Assembly: GCA_947095535.1 (NCBI GenBank)
Contig: OX352773.1
Coordinates: 166,172,438 to 166,236,437, forward strand
Length of the DNA: 64,000 nucleotides
From: Poecilobothrus nobilitatus
Lineage: Eukaryota; Arthropoda; Insecta; Diptera; Dolichopodidae
Reading direction: 5' to 3'
Part shown: in pieces, positions 1 to 13,624 of the stretch
Numbering within the stretch: the stretch's first letter is position 1
Layout: each line of letters starts with the position of its first letter
Translations under genes and position numbers: made by a program
The notes under the pieces: generated by a model
What the model saw: only the letters and a program-made list of their open reading frames with translations
What the model was told of the DNA's origin: nothing
Databases searched by the model: none

Positions 1-90
1 TTTGACACTATATCCAGCTCGACTCCTTTAAGGTGTCACAAACGTAATGGCAATTTTATTATACCCTTGAACATAGTTCATACGGGTATA
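1..90 (-). mobile_element. Family C repeat, terminal part, cut by window start
   Basis: The first 90 bases match, in reverse, the start of the copies at 30,080 and 58,744: an imperfect terminal palindrome (60-90, TATACCC...GGGTATA around ACATAGTT) followed by the stretch with GTGTCACAAACGTAATGG and CTATATCCAGCTCGACTC. The rest of the copy lies left of the window. Family C is dispersed and noncoding; its class is uncertain. Confidence 0.7.
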
Positions 91-94
91 AAAA

Positions 95-345
95 GTATTA
101 AGTAGAACCTGAGATAGAAACTAAAAGTATTAAGTAGAATCTGAGATATACCTACATAAGTACACATTATTAAAAATAGGGTTTTCAAAGAGCTTCATAG
201 CACTGTAACGGGTTGGGCTACATAAAAGTTTTTCTGAAACATTCATTTTTTTAAGAGAACTCTATTTCGTTAAAATTTCCTTTTTCTATCTTAAACGATG
301 TAAAAGTTTTGTAAATAACTGTACGCACGGATAGACTGACAAACT
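95..345 (-). mobile_element. Family D repeat fragment (degenerate)
   Basis: Reading in reverse, this matches the 5' part of family D (compare 28,780-28,990): the blocks GTTGGGCTACAT, TTTTCTATCTTAAACG and GTAAAAGTTTTGTAAA keep their order and spacing. The block GTATTAAGTAGAACCTGAGA occurs twice about 33 bases apart (95-115 and 128-148). It abuts the end of the family C copy directly. No coding potential. Confidence 0.6.
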
Positions 346-1780
346 GAAACTTATAAACTAATTTTTAAAATATTTTTTCCGGTAGAATCAAGATAGGCTT
401 TATCGAGACTTTAAATAAAGTGCAATTTGGAGCAAATAAGTAAGCTTCTAACGGGACGTATTAGATATTTTAAAACCTTTCTAAAGCCAAAATTATATTA
501 GCAGAAAATGTCAGCAAAATTATAGTATTCAAATATATAGTGCTGAATTAATGGTTTCATGTTCAGATACAAATTAATAATTTTTATTAACAGTTTTAGT
601 TCCCAATTCAAAGTGGTAGTATCCTTATCCGTTATATGCTCTTCTATTTCTGCACCCTAGTTAATTTACTACGTTAGCAATTACGAATTTCATCTCATTA
701 TATTGGTTAAAGTATGACGTTGGGTGAAATCAGAAAGAATCTGACATTACCAACAGGGTAAACTGAGTGGCTTTGGAAAATTCCCACCTTTCTTAGGAAA
801 AAAAATATATAAAACACTAATAAAATTAACTTATAGAGTAAGAACTGAATACCTATATTTTGCATATTCAAATGAACACTTAGTAAAACATAATTTAAAA
901 CAAAAAAGATATAAGAATCTGATATAATTTATAGATCTTTGAAAAGAAAAAGGAAGGAAATTATACGATTGCGATTGAATAGTTACCTAGCTTGACTTGA
1001 TTAATTGGAATTTTTAATATTATTTTCATGATAATATTATTAAAATAAGATACTTAATGAGAGTACAATACTTTTGCTAACAATGAAAGAAATTTTTCCT
1101 TATTTATTTCTACGTCTAATAAACAAAAAATAAATTTTAAATGTACCTAATTTACATAAACAACTTTTAATATTAAAATTTCACTTTTCGAATAAGATCA
1201 TTATTTTATAGGTAACCTTAAATATTTTTTTATTTTTTGAAAATTTTTGAGAAAACAAAATAGCACAAAGATAGAAAAAAAAGGAACAAAAAAAAAATAT
1301 AAAAAATAAAATAAAAAACTCTGCATTATACAAAACTCACCAAAAATTATTTCCATCTCATTTCACCTTTAATTAATAACTCTCCTTTAATTACTAAAGT
1401 ATTAAAAAAAACAAACAAAAAAAAAAGTAATCAGAAAAAAAAAGCTATTGTCTAATTAATAGAAAAAGGAAAATTTGTGTTGCGTAGCCGATCTATTTAT
1501 AAAATTTTCCTGTTATTTTTTACTTTTTTTGTTTTGTATTTAATTTTGTTATATTTTTTTAATACATTTTATGGTTCTATATAAATATTTTGTTCATGTG
1601 TCCAATTAGAGAAAATCTTATTTTGATGGGTCGAAATCTAATAAAAGAATTAGTCTTTCTCTTCAAAATATCTAAACGGCTGTAGTTTTATTATCATAAG
1701 AAAAAAACCATTGAATTAATTAAAAATTTTTACATATAAAAGTAGACTCTGTCATTAAAGATTTTTAAATTATAAAATCA
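346..1780. other. AT-rich noncoding stretch
   Basis: Homopolymer-rich sequence with no reading frame, splice-flanked exon or repeat of the families described here that I can recognise. Confidence 0.7.
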
Positions 1781-1782
1781 TT

Positions 1783-2415
1783 TTCGGGGCGGTGTGTGAT
1801 AACGCTCTGGATATTATAGTCTTGGGTGTTATAAATCACCAGGTGGGTGGGGGCATAATGCCCTAATTTAGTTTGGTGATAATATCCCATTATCTGTGAG
1901 TCAGTAATACTCTTAAAATGGTAGGACACCCGATCTTAATACTTTTTGTTGTTTTGTGATGTTATGACCCATCAAAGTTGGACTATCCTAATTTAGAAAC
2001 CTCAAACGCACCTCAAAAAAATCCTAAATAGAGAAAAACTAGAAGTTTCAAAAATAATTTTGTCCCCCCTATTTTAAAAGCTTTCTAGTTAAAATATTTA
2101 TGTAAGAAAGATAATTAGAAGAGATTTTTAAAGTTGGTTTCAAAATAAGGCTTTCAATAACTTTTTTCGTGAGGGTTATTTGTATATACATATTATGTAT
2201 ATGCGATATTCTGAATTAGGAAGAATTTTAGAGTTGGATTCAAAATGAGAGTATTTCCTTTTTACAGAATATTTTATATGTATTTATATGTGAGATTCTG
2301 ATTAGGAGTTATTTTAGAGATCGCTACAAAATCAAGGTTATAAGCTTTTTGTAGTCTCACCGTTGGTGGGTCATAACACTTAAAAATATAATGCCCCTCA
2401 GCCTTATTTCACGTT
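1783..2415. mobile_element. Compound repeat with G-rich left part and tandem ~90-bp core
   Basis: The left part (1,783-1,990) is unusually G-rich and holds short repeated motifs of the type GGTGATAATRCC together with small palindromes, e.g. GGGCATAATGCCC near 1,853 and GGTGTTATAAATCACC near 1,827. The core (2,111-2,356) holds about 2.5 tandem units of 85-100 bases that begin AATTAGRAGAGATTTT and contain GTTGGWTTCAAAAT. The right part (2,357-2,415) carries GGTGGGTCATAACAC and AATGCCCCTC, partly inverted relative to the left. The same core occurs at 19,018-19,225 and 55,540-55,640. No coding potential; probably a non-autonomous DNA element or foldback-like element. Confidence 0.5.
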
Positions 2416-5400
2416 GTCCATTTTCGAATTAATTCTTTTTATTGTAACATTTTAGAACTTAAGCTATGTTATAATATTAATTTTTACTAATACAGCACTC
2501 TATTAATGCTCCAGCATAAAATTATATATTATGTTATGTAAATATTTCGCGAGACATTTTTATTGAACAGGAAAAATTTTTCTTTTATTTTAATTTTTTG
2601 CCTGTAACAGTTCATTTTTTTTTTCTCTGCTTTGTTGCTTCCTTTCTGTTTTATTTTTATGTCATGCAATAATTTTCTCTCTTGATTTTCGTTTTTTTTT
2701 TTTTTCGGTTTTTATTCTTGTTCCTGTTACATTTCTTTTTGTTGTTATGTAGGCGGACACAACAGAATAATTTTTCAATGTTTATTAGAACATGACAGAG
2801 AAAAAATAGTATAAAGAGAAAAGTAAATAAAAAATAGACAATATGAATTTAATACTATATAATAATAATTATGTAATATATAATATAATAGTATATAATA
2901 TGTATAAAATAAATAAATAAAAAAATAATGTTAAAAGTATATAGTTTTGTTCGCTATTTAATTATCAGGAATCCATGAAATGATGTCCTTGATGATGAAT
3001 TAGACATTAATTTTATATATTAGTTGAAAAAATTTATATTTGCACATAGAATTTTTTTTTTTTTGTGGAAGTCATTAGAAAATTAATCAAAATACAATTT
3101 TTCTGTATTTTAGAAGTATCCACATTTAAAAATAGATAGATTTTATTTTGTAAAGTATACCTAATTATTATTGAAGTGTTAAATAAAAAAAATAAAAAAA
3201 ACATTTTTTTTTACGTAATTAATAAAATATGCATCATTCTATTGATTGTTCTAATTAGTATGTTGAAAGTTTTAAAAATTAATTCGATATATTAATTTTA
3301 TAATATTTGATTGCACAAATGCGCTCTCATATTTTTTTCTATTAATTATGTTGATTGACTATTAATGAAAAAAAATTTTTTTTACTTTTGCTTCCGCGCA
3401 AAAATATTTCAAAGTTTTTTGTCAAAGCATCATATTTATAATAAAAAAAGTTTCCTTTTAAACATTTTCATAAAAACTTTGTACCTCTAGAACTTTGTGC
3501 TTATATTGTTTTTTACCGATCCCATATATGCACATATATGTATTGCATAAGGAAAGTATTGTAATGCCACCAAAAATTTCGAACCCCAAATTTTTGGATA
3601 TATATATATAAGTATTTCCTCGGTAAGTAGAGACCTGAATTAAATGTTGTTGGATGGATGTCTGTCTATGGGCAGAAGTACAGCCCTAAATGGCTGAAAG
3701 GAATTCGATAAAATATCATATTATTTAAAATTTAAATATGATATCGAAAATTGAATACCTTTTCGTAGAAATCTATCAGTTTGAAGTGCCACTTTACTAT
3801 CAAATTGCTATTTCTACATTTTTTACAAAGATTTTGAAACAGTAAAATTCAAAGAACTTTTAGGTTTGTCTTCATTTTTACACGATTTTTTTTCTGTCAT
3901 TTTTACTAATACAAAATTTATTTTGAGTAAAAACTGTTTTTTTTTTTTTTTTCAATTTTACATAATTTTGTGAATAAAATGTACATAATATAATATAGAT
4001 AACATATGAAATGTACAAATACACAGATAATATAGTTATACCTATAGATTTTCCATGTATAATAATATAGTTACATATTTTTATACGTTCTTTTGAATGA
4101 AGCATTTCTTTTGTAAAAAAAAAAAACGTTTAGCTATATTCCTATGAATATATTACGAGTATAATATTACGTACCTTCTTATATGTATTTGCATAATCCT
4201 GTTGTTTTTAAGACTACTTCAGCGTACCCCTTTCAACTGTCTACTAATATTTGTAAATAATCCAATTAAAAAAGAAATATTAAGTTTTTCTGTTCTTTTC
4301 GATCGGTTCTGTGGAGGACACAACTGATTTTTTTATTTTGTATTCAATTTTTAATATACATAAATTAAAAGGAATACATCAAGGATATTCTGTTAGCTTT
4401 ATCAGATTGACAATCGTATTATATTCCCACAGGAATGTAATTCATAACACAACTTTGTTTATTTGAATGTTGTGTACTTTGATTTGATTTAATATCATAT
4501 CTATATACGAAATGAATTACTAGATTCAAGTAAGTAATAAATTTAGAACTGTTAAAGAATATACATAATATGATCAGAAAAAAAAAAAAAAAAAAAAAAA
4601 CACAAGTATTTTTAAACGGATACGTTTTAATGTAATGAAACAAACTTTTGTACAAAAACAAAAAAAAAATCTTTTAATAATCATTAAAATATTTATAACA
4701 TTTAAATTAATAGACTGAAAAACCTTCTAGACCGCATTATAAAGAAAACAACTTTTTTTTTTTTTTATTTTCAATTTCCACTCCAATTATTTATTTAAAT
4801 TTGGGATGACATTTTTCTTTATTTAAAAATTTTTTTAAATTATTCGATAACATTCATTTAATATTTTTTTTTTTTTTTCATTTAATTTTCAATTTAGTAA
4901 ATGTTTATGTAAATGAAGAATATAAAATAAAATATTGAAATTTATATTATTTAAAATAATAAATTAATATATCCAAGAAATTTGTTTTTAAGGACATTTT
5001 TTGTTTTTTTTCTTTTTTTTCTGTAAATTGACATTTTAAAACGAAAATTTGAACATATTTGGACTGTTTTGTTACCTTAAATTTACTTTATCAATTAATC
5101 AAATAGAAATTTATTATCTGTTAACTATACATTTGAACAAGACAAAAAAACAAAGACCAAAGAAAAAGAAGCAAAGGACAATATAAATAAAAAAATTTTC
5201 TTTTTCTTTTTTTTATTTTAAATTGTCATTTTCTTATTTTTAGATATATATATTTCTTTTTACCCCTATTCTATACTGTCATCTGTCAAAATTTAATTCA
5301 TATTTAATATATATATACCCACAATATAGAATCATAAAATGTATTTATATAATAATATCATAATATATAATATTATAAATGTAAATATAAAAATTCAATT

Positions 5401-5774
5401 ATTTATAAATTTATGATGATTTTAAGTGAGAATAGCTTTTAGAATATTGTCTTCAAAGATTAATAAATTCTTATTTAAATTTGTTATTAAAGCGGAAAAC
5501 ACTTTTTGATTATTATTTATTAAAATATGCTTTAATAGTTATCTAATATATTATTTAAGTTAAAACCCGCAGTGAAGAAGTTTTAGTATTAATCATATTG
5601 CCTCAGCTTTAATTAGTTAATTAGCGTGTATTTACTTACTTTATCGCTCTACTACCACAAACCATAACAAACTAGTGCTAAAATATGACAATAAATTTTT
5701 AATTACTCCTTAATTCAATTTCTTTCCCCCTTTACACATCTTTAGACCAAATTAGATTTTTCAGTTTATTTAAT
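2416..5774. other. AT-rich noncoding stretch
   Basis: Long A or T runs (for example 23 A at about 4,578-4,600) and TA-rich simple sequence. The small reading frames here consist of homopolymer codons and look accidental. Nothing else seen. Confidence 0.7.
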
Positions 5775-5915
5775 CATTATTTTCACTTTACGCAGTTTAT
5801 TACTCGGTTGTAACTATTTCAAAAGATTATGAAACACAAATGTATATTATATTTGTGCGCCATCTATTATCAAAAACAATTATTATTATTTCTAATTAGA
5901 TATACGATATAGATA
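5775..5915 (-). mobile_element. SINE B, 3' part only
   Basis: Contains GCGCCATCTATTAT (5,859-5,872) preceded by TTACTCGGTTGTAACTATT, the reverse complement of the SINE B tail also seen at 8,190-8,290, 9,540-9,630 and 51,310-51,400. The tRNA-like head is missing or unrecognisable. Confidence 0.65.
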
Positions 5916-6044
5916 GATTTAGATACGGTATACGATATAAATTATATAAAAATTTAACCATATTTTTAAGATAGCTAAGAAACCAGTGAAATGTTTAAAC
6001 TTCCTGTATCGCTGTAATACCTTCTATTCTTCTTTAAATTTGCT

Positions 6045-6660
6045 AACTATTTGCAAATCCTGAATCAGGCCTATAATGTAGGAGTAGATTTGGACAGGAG
6101 CCCCACAAACAGCTTTGGGATACCTAACAGGACAATTCGTTCAATAAATAATCCCATTACGACCGCAATTCTGGCTCCATTAGGCAATCGATGCGTGACT
6201 GAATCACTCACTCTATTTTATACATATTTTGTTGGTATAGGAACCTATTCAGAAGAAATGAAAACCTTTACTTCTCTCAAAAATTTCAACCAAAATACAA
6301 TTAGGGGCACTGCATAGGTTAACGGCTATATAATAAAGATTTCCAGATGCCATACCTTCGCACTTGAAAATTTTCTTGTAATGCGTACAGCACGAATAGC
6401 TTACCACGGAAGATATTTCCCAAAATTGGCAACCATAACGTATATGATAAATTCAAGAAGAAAGTCAACATTTTTGTTATAAATCATTTTCCCAACATCC
6501 AATAACCTCCTATATTTCACAATTTTCTTTATTCCTATTTCTTTACTCCTATTATCCCAATACCCTAATGTTTGGTTTAAAAGAGAGCAGGTGTTTAGCT
6601 GGTCAAAGTTTAACACTAAGTATCAAAGAGAATTCACGAGTTGATCACATTGATGACTTT
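6045..6660. other. Less AT-rich segment of unknown origin
   Basis: About 600 bases with visibly higher GC and fewer homopolymers than the flanks. The plus strand is open for 88 codons (6,051-6,317, TTG start) and the minus strand for 71 codons (6,401-6,616), but neither translation shows a motif I recognise, and no convincing splice sites bound them. It could be a decayed transposon coding region. Confidence 0.3.
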
Positions 6661-8066
6661 CGAAATTCTCATCTACCCTAACAACACAAAAAAACCAGAA
6701 AAACTGTATTTTAATAATTGTAGAGAGTAACTAGAGACTAATTTAATTCCATCTTTTGAATTAAAATATTTTGATACATGTAATCTTTTAATAAAAACTT
6801 TTTCAAAATTTTAGAAACTTATTATTATGTCCGTTAAAATCATTTTTGTATAACTTCAAATTACAAACACCTACACATAAAATCCTTTTATTTGAATTCT
6901 AAAGAAATTAATTCTGAAATTTTATTTCTAAATATTTTCCAACAAAAAAAAAACTCAAAATTTTATAATAGTATCTACATATATAAATATATACATAACA
7001 TATGAATTTATACATCAATATCAATATTATTAAAAAGAAACTATAAGGAATGTTTTAAAAGGATATAAATCTAAAAATTTATATAATATATATGTACCTA
7101 TGTAATACAAAAGGACTTCAAATACTTCAGATATGCAAAAAGAAAAATAAAAACAAAAAAAAAAAAAAGAATAAAAAAAATGTGTAAGGAAAACAATAAA
7201 AGCCTATTTCAATTTTATTACAAAAATGTAATATATTTATTATGTATATAAAATATATATATATATTTATTGAATTATATATATACACCTGAGAATTTAT
7301 GTCCTTGCATATATAGAATTTATACTATAATATATTATGTACTTCTATACTGTTATATTATAATATATACACATTTTAATGTTATATAAAATGTTGTGGT
7401 AAAATGAACTCATAATGTTTGAAAAAAAAAAAAAAAAAATTTAATACCTGTTGTGGAAATAAAATAAAAAATTTAGTTTTGTATATTTTAAGTATTTACC
7501 TACTAGGTTTACAAGAAAATTTTTTCTTATAAAGAAATCAAATTTAAATATTTATATTTTTTTTTTATTTTAAACCACCTGTACTAATTTATCTATTCTT
7601 AAGTTTACGATAATTCTCTTTACATATATATATATCATTTCTCTAAGGCTGTAACACATTTTTTACAATTCTGATTTTTCCAGAGGAAAAAAGTAAAGTA
7701 TGTACATACATTGTTTTTAAATTAACAAAGTATAAATTTAACATAGTCAATCAAGTGTGGGTCAATATATTATAATGTATGGGTCTATGGTATCTCTTCA
7801 ACCAGTTTAAAGTCACAATAATAATAGAAAAATATTTCATAATGTAATCGTTAATATTTGTTATCTTACCAGAAATGTACAAAAGTATAAACAGGTAACA
7901 AAAGACTAAGAAAATAGTCACAGCACAAAATATATAGAGAAGGGTTAAATGAACCCAATAATTAGAGATGGAATCCTCGTTGATTTAAATAATACAGCAG
8001 TTAAAATCTAAAAAGTAAATTCATTCGCGATTAAAAAGCAATATCAAAATATTTTAATTATAACTG
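6661..8066. other. AT-rich noncoding stretch
   Basis: Simple TA-rich sequence, (TA)n near 7,253-7,266, poly-A near 7,421-7,439. Nothing else seen. Confidence 0.65.
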
Positions 8067-8386
8067 TGTTGATTCCGACAGAAAGGTAGGCAAGTATTGG
8101 TAAAGAAACCGGTCTTTCAATCAAAAAATGTTTGGTTTCAAACCGCTTTCAGGTATTTAAAACAGAGTAATAAATAATTCTTGTATAAAATAATAGATGG
8201 CGCACAAATATAATATTTGTGTGTCATAACCTTGTCGAATAGTTACGGTTGGCCGAGTAAACAACAGCTTAGTGAAAATTATGATTAAAGAAATGGAAGC
8301 TTCATCTAGCCTTAATATCAAAAATAAAACACTTAATGGATGCCTTATACTATTTAAAAGGAGTGGAAGGAAGAAAAGGAAGCCTT
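8067..8386 (+). mobile_element. SINE B, near full length
   Basis: A tRNA-like head (8,067-8,150) carries a degenerate A box (GGTAGGCAAGTATTGG) and a B-box-like GGTTTCAAACC, so it could once have been transcribed by RNA polymerase III. The tail follows in family order: AATAGATGGCGC at about 8,192, GTTGGCCGAGTAA, GCTTAGTGAAAATTA, AATGGATGCCTTATAC and GGAGTGGAAGGAAGAAAAGG. The same order in reverse is present at 9,418-9,816 and 51,207-51,618. Confidence 0.7.
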
Positions 8387-9417
8387 AAGGACTTTTCTAA
8401 TTCATTACGGTGTATTGTAATTATAATCAAAAATAAGAAACGAGAAGAAATATTTTATTAGATTGAAAAGATCTGGAAATTATTAAAAAACTAAAGAATA
8501 ATTACACGAAGATTTAATTTTCTTCATTTCTTTTCGATAGTTACATTTGGATAAAATAGTACAATATATTTCCGGTACACCTAATATGATTCGCTTCAAA
8601 ATAAATTTTATTGTCTCGAAAAGTATTGAAAACTACAATATTTTCTTTTGATATAAAAATGGCAACAATTTACTACAGTATATAGTTTCTAAAGAACTTT
8701 GATATACTTTTATTTTATTTTTGAGGTCAGAATTTATTTTTGTTCCAGAATTGAATCTTTATGAATACAAAAAATTTAAACTCATCGATTTGTTATTTTG
8801 AAAAGTAAAAGAATTGTTCTTAAATGCTATATGGAATTCTTTTAAAATAATAAGAATATTTGTAAACTAAGAATACAGGAATTAAGATAGTTTTTAACAT
8901 ATTTACATAATTTTAAAGTAATAATTATAATAAAAATATTAGAACATAATATTTAAATTATGTTACAATTGTTACTTTTTTTTTCCAAAGGATCGTACCT
9001 ATATAAATTAATTTTTAAATGTAAAAGGGCGTTTGTAGTATTAAAATGATAGTATTTAGGTTGACACTAATTTCTAACACTTTATTGCCTTTTCAAAACA
9101 AAGATCAATTTTAAAAGGGGTCTATGCATCATGACATACATCCTTTTTATAATATTTTTAAGTTAAAGTTCTAACAGATTCAAACAACCTTTTCCTTTTC
9201 AAGTTATATTTAAATTATCATTTTGAAGTAGTTATAAAATTTCTATTAACTAAAATACATATAGATATTGTATATGTATGTCAAAAGTGGAAATTTTAAC
9301 TTCCAAGTTTTTGTAAAAGAAAGTGAAAGTTCATCTGTTGACATATATTAGTATCTCATGCCTTGAAGTTAGAATGGTCATCCCTTCCGAAGTTAGTATA
9401 TCAGTATCTCATTAATT
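8387..9417. other. AT-rich noncoding stretch
   Basis: No reading frame above 60 codons and no recognised repeat. Confidence 0.65.
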
Positions 9418-9816
9418 CATTGAACATTTTTTTCTTCTTTCTATTGCTATGAAGAGCATATAGGGTGTCCACAAAGTATAATATATAATAAATTATTCAT
9501 ATTTAACTTAGCTGCAGTTTCTGTAAGCATTAATTTCATTAAGCCGTTATTTAGTCGACTGCAGCTATTGTTTTCATAAGTTTATGAAACGGAAATAATT
9601 TTTATTTTCGCGCCATCTATTATCTTATACAATAATTATTATTTATTTTTATTTTAATAAACATATATTGCGATATGATCCTAATTATAATTTATGTTTA
9701 CTTATTTTTTATTATACTAGTCATATATTAAGCTATGAAATATATGAGACAGCTGCCGAAAATTGAATCCGAGACTTTTCCAATGAAGGCCGCTATCTTA
9801 ATTACCACTGACATTG
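9418..9816 (-). mobile_element. SINE B, near full length
   Basis: Reverse copy. The tail lies at the left (ATAGGGTGTCCAC near 9,460; TTTCATTAAGCCGTTATTTAG near 9,533; GCGCCATCTATTATCTTATA near 9,611) and the tRNA-like head at the right. The head has a B-box complement (GAATCCGAGAC, near 9,765) and an A-box complement (CTTAATTACCACTG, near 9,797). Strongly diverged in the middle, so an old insertion. Confidence 0.7.
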
Positions 9817-10086
9817 AAAATTAAAATAACTAAATTAATAAATTTATAAAAATGATAATGAATACTAAAAACAGCTAATTTCAGGTTATAAAAAGAAAAA
9901 TTTTTTAGCGCATATCCGAAAGGAAAAGTTTTCTCCCCTTGGCTGTATCTTTATAAGGTGCAGTCAAGTAATATAAACAAACAAACAACAGAAAAGATAT
10001 TTTTTTTATTAAAATTGCACTCAATTACATTACATTCATATAACATACTTATACAGATTTAACTTGCAAGTCCTTTCCAGGGATTA

Positions 10087-10280
10087 GGGTCTCGGGCCTG
10101 ATTGTTAAAGAAGAGTGTATAAAATACACTATAAACACCGAGGGATATTACGTTTATTAAATATTACGTTTTTGAATTCCACGCTCATCGTAAGAATAAT
10201 TCCATCTTACGACATTTCTAGGCAGATCTGGAAAGGAAAGACTTTGTGATTTCCTTGCCACTTTTATGTGGCAGGGGAAT
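10087..10280 (+). mobile_element. SINE A copy
   Basis: Aligns by eye to the reverse complement of 41,966-42,157: TCTCGGGCC at the head, ATAAACACCGAGGGA, GTAAGAATAATTCC, CTTACGACATTTC, GGAAAGGAAAGAC, and the tail GATTTCCTTGCCAC with TTTATGTGGCAGG. A small internal duplication (ATATTACGTTT twice, near 10,145 and 10,161) disrupts the B-box region. The tail resembles the 3' end of the LINE relic at 24,890-25,400. Confidence 0.75.
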
Positions 10281-12110
10281 AACCTAAAAGAAAATTAAAA
10301 ATGTTACTTTTTGTTTGCTAAAAATTCAAAAAATGATGAATTCACTAAATTTGGCTGTCAAGAACTTTTGTTAAGACTGAACTGACTTAATGATTGATAG
10401 AAAAAAATGGTATATATTTTTTTTAAAATATATTAAATTGTTGATTTTCAAACAGTTCTATCCTCCCATTTTATAAAATCCTTTTAACCCGCAATGGCAT
10501 ATGAACATTTTTATTAATTATTTATTCACTTACCGTTGCCAACTAAAAAAACCAGTTCATACACAATTATAAGAATCCAATTAACTAAGAAAATTTCAAA
10601 TTATTTAATATTTTTTATTTATGAGGAGTTATTAAGGAGTTCGGTCAATATTATATACTTACTTAAATTAAATAAGCCATATATATGGTTTACATACTAA
10701 ACAAAGCTCATCTTTTAATAGGGTCAAATGCATAAAACTATGCTAGTGTGAACTCAAATTTTACTTTTTTAAGCAAAAGCTCGTTTTGGCTTGCCAGATT
10801 CACTTAAAAAGGAAATATTTGGATTCAAACTCAGTTTTATGCATCGCTCAATTGAATAAAGTGCATTTATAACGAAATTTTTCTTTGGTGCCCATTTTCA
10901 TAAAACATAATATTGTACCACACAAAACATGGCAGCACACAAAAATAAAAATTCTAATTAAAGGTAAGCTAATTAAAGAAAGTTAATTAAAAAAAATTTA
11001 AAAAGATTTTAATAAAATAACTAAAAACATGTATTATCTTATTGAATTAAATAAGAAAAACCATTTGAAACTACATATGTTTTTTTTTATATAAGTAAAA
11101 ATAAAAAGTTAAATTCAACAATGTTTTAAAGTTTCCATTTAAAATAAAACAAACTAATTTTTAACAAAATGTTACCTTATATTCAAACAAGAATACAAAA
11201 ACTGTACGTACACATATATATTTCATTTTTTAACCTCTAGCCTGTTTGTTTTTTTCTTTTTTTTTCTCTTATTGGTATGGAAAATAAATAAAAAACCAAC
11301 TTTGTATATGTATAAATCTTTTTTCTATCTTACTATCTATTTATGGTATACATATGTATTTAAAAGGTTGGTTCAATTCCATGTTATTCGTCATGTTTTA
11401 ACCGCCTCCTGGCATAAGCTATAAAATTGAAAAAAAAAAAAAAAATATAAGAAAAAAAGAAAGACAAACATAAATCAAATAGTTATGTATATAGCTAAAT
11501 TAAAACGATCTTCCTAATATACTTCAACATATATTTTTAATACTTCTATGGTACTTATAGTTATATAATATATTGTATCACAGGATTTTTGGTACTTATA
11601 GCAGCATAATATATTGTATCACAGGATTTTTGCAAAAAAAACCTAAAAAAGAAAAAGTATAAAAAAAAAAACCAACAAAATAAAATGTGTAAACATGATG
11701 GTGTTGCTTTTGGCAAAAACTTCAATTCTTTATTTTAATTCTTCTTGAAAAAGCTAACTAAAAAAACATTATATTTATATATTGTATTTTTATCTATATC
11801 TATTAAATATGTTTTCCTTTCTCAAATATTATGTCTTTCATAAAGCATGCACAGTTTGGAACACTTTACTGTTAACGGGTAAAGTAACCTTAAGAGAATC
11901 TCTTTCATTTAAATGAAATGAAAATTTATGATTGTTGTTCTATTATATACCTACTTATATACCTACTTAAAAACTTTAAAGTCTAAGTCAAAATCAAAGT
12001 ATACTAGTTACTATATATCTAATACGGAAAAATGAAAAAAATCTATGAATCCTTGTGTTGTCAACAAAAAATATTTTCGTTATTTTTTTTTTTTTTATTT
12101 TTTTTTTTCA
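10281..12110. other. AT-rich noncoding stretch
   Basis: No gene recognised. It contains the 41-bp tandem duplication listed separately. Confidence 0.65.
11550..11631. repeat. 41-bp tandem duplication
   Basis: Two adjacent units (11,550-11,590 and 11,591-11,631) both begin GGTACTTATAG and end TTGTATCACAGGATTTTT. They differ only over a few bases after GGTACTTATAG. Confidence 0.85.
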
Positions 12111-12112
12111 CA

Positions 12113-12345
12113 CATCCAGAAGAAGCATAGGACTTCCACAAAGTTTCTATATGACACTCTGATGTGGCCAGTAATTTAATTTCTATCCATGTTTTACCGC
12201 TGCTATCAATTTCCGTCATTACTGACCTTTTACACGATATTTTTGGCCTACCTACACTTTCTTCTTCCTATGGATTCCAGTCAAATGCCTAATGAGCAAT
12301 ATTCTCTGGTGCTTTCGGAAAATTTCGTGATTCCCAGTTCATAAT
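12113..12345 (-). pseudogene. Non-LTR retrotransposon relic, C-terminal end of reverse transcriptase ORF
   Basis: The minus-strand translation keeps the order of a motif typical of the C-terminus of many animal LINE polymerases: an AFDWNP block (the family usually has AL.WNP.G.R), then SVGRPKISCKRSVMTEI (usually GRPK.TWRR...E), then a TW block and a region rich in Leu and Ala. An in-frame stop lies just before AFDWNP and another just after it. Downstream, at lower coordinates, the sequence fades into poly-T (12,085-12,108). The clade cannot be fixed from this short piece. Confidence 0.7.
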
Positions 12346-13580
12346 TTTTTTAAATTTTTCTCTTCATTCATTTCCCTTTTCGTTTTATCACTTAAATTTC
12401 TTAATCACATAGTAAAATAATCCATAGATATCCTGCAGCAAATATTTAATTCTTGTTTTCAATGGTTTTAATATTCTGAATTTAAATTTAAGTTGATTGT
12501 TGACTTCTTTTGTTTTTCAATTCTAATATGGATTTCTTTTGTTAAGTTTCATAGAATTAATATTCTAATTATGTGATTTATTTAACTATCGTAAATTAGC
12601 CCGAGACTGGTGGCTTGCAGGTACAACTTACAATACAACCGAAACCATGTGGCCGAATTTGAGTTTAAAAAAACCTAATGCACATTTTCTTTCTCTTCAG
12701 CATAAATTACACAATTGGTAATTACTGGTAATTACTGGTAATTAATGCTATTACTGGCAATTGCCTTATCGATAAGCAGTTTAGAAGATTAGGTACGCAT
12801 GTGAATCTTTACTGTAAAATTTACTATAGAGAGCAAGGAGCACTTTCTCTACATCTGTCTCAGTCTGTCAAGAACACAACAGAAATATCTCGATGATTCC
12901 TTTTTCCAAGATTTAAGTCTACTCTTTGATATGAATCTGGAAAACTTTGAAGCTTAAGTATTACTGTAGAATAAATCTAGGGAAACTTAATATTAAGTTT
13001 AATCAAATAGGTTCTCCTACGGTTTTGAAGGTGCACTATAAACCTGGAGTTATGCTGATTACTGACACGTTTAATCAATTAAAAAAAAAAGTTTTAACCA
13101 ATAAAAAAAATGGTTTCTTGTAGTAAGATAGCATAGGTACGAAAAGTATTATGTTTTACCTTTATTCTTTCGGAATTAAATATTATACCTGGAACTTTAC
13201 ATTTAATCAGTTGTTTGAATCTTTGCCACAAATTTCAACAGTTTTACCATTTAATATTTTGATTTTCCGAATAAAACAATGTCACAAGTCAATTTTAATT
13301 TATTAATTTTGGACTGTATTTATTCGGTACTTCACATTTTCGAAATTTTACCAAAAAAATATTACCTATATAACTATATTAAATATATATCTAAAGAAAA
13401 TATAGGAGTTTAACTTTATTTATATATAATTTAGACTTCCTAATATAATTAAGTTAACTAAGTATTATTATCAAAATCAATATTTCACTTCAACTGACTA
13501 TAATCATATGCTAGAGAATGTATATTAAAATAATTGTTAAAGTCAAGTACCTATATGAGTATTCATATAATATAATCTTA

Positions 13581-13585
<5 letters not shown>
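12346..13585. other. AT-rich noncoding stretch with short direct repeats
   Basis: At 12,716-12,745 the motif TAATTACTGG is repeated in tandem (three near copies). Otherwise nothing recognised. Confidence 0.6.

Positions 13586-13622
<37 letters not shown>
13586..13622. repeat. (TA)n microsatellite
   Basis: About 18 uninterrupted TA dinucleotides. The flanks to 13,820 hold further TA-rich and TACATAATA-type simple sequence. Confidence 0.95.

Positions 13623-13624
<2 letters not shown>

Noticed and set aside
4419..4661. An ORF with a run of phenylalanines
   Set aside because: Product of a 23-base A tract read on the minus strand.
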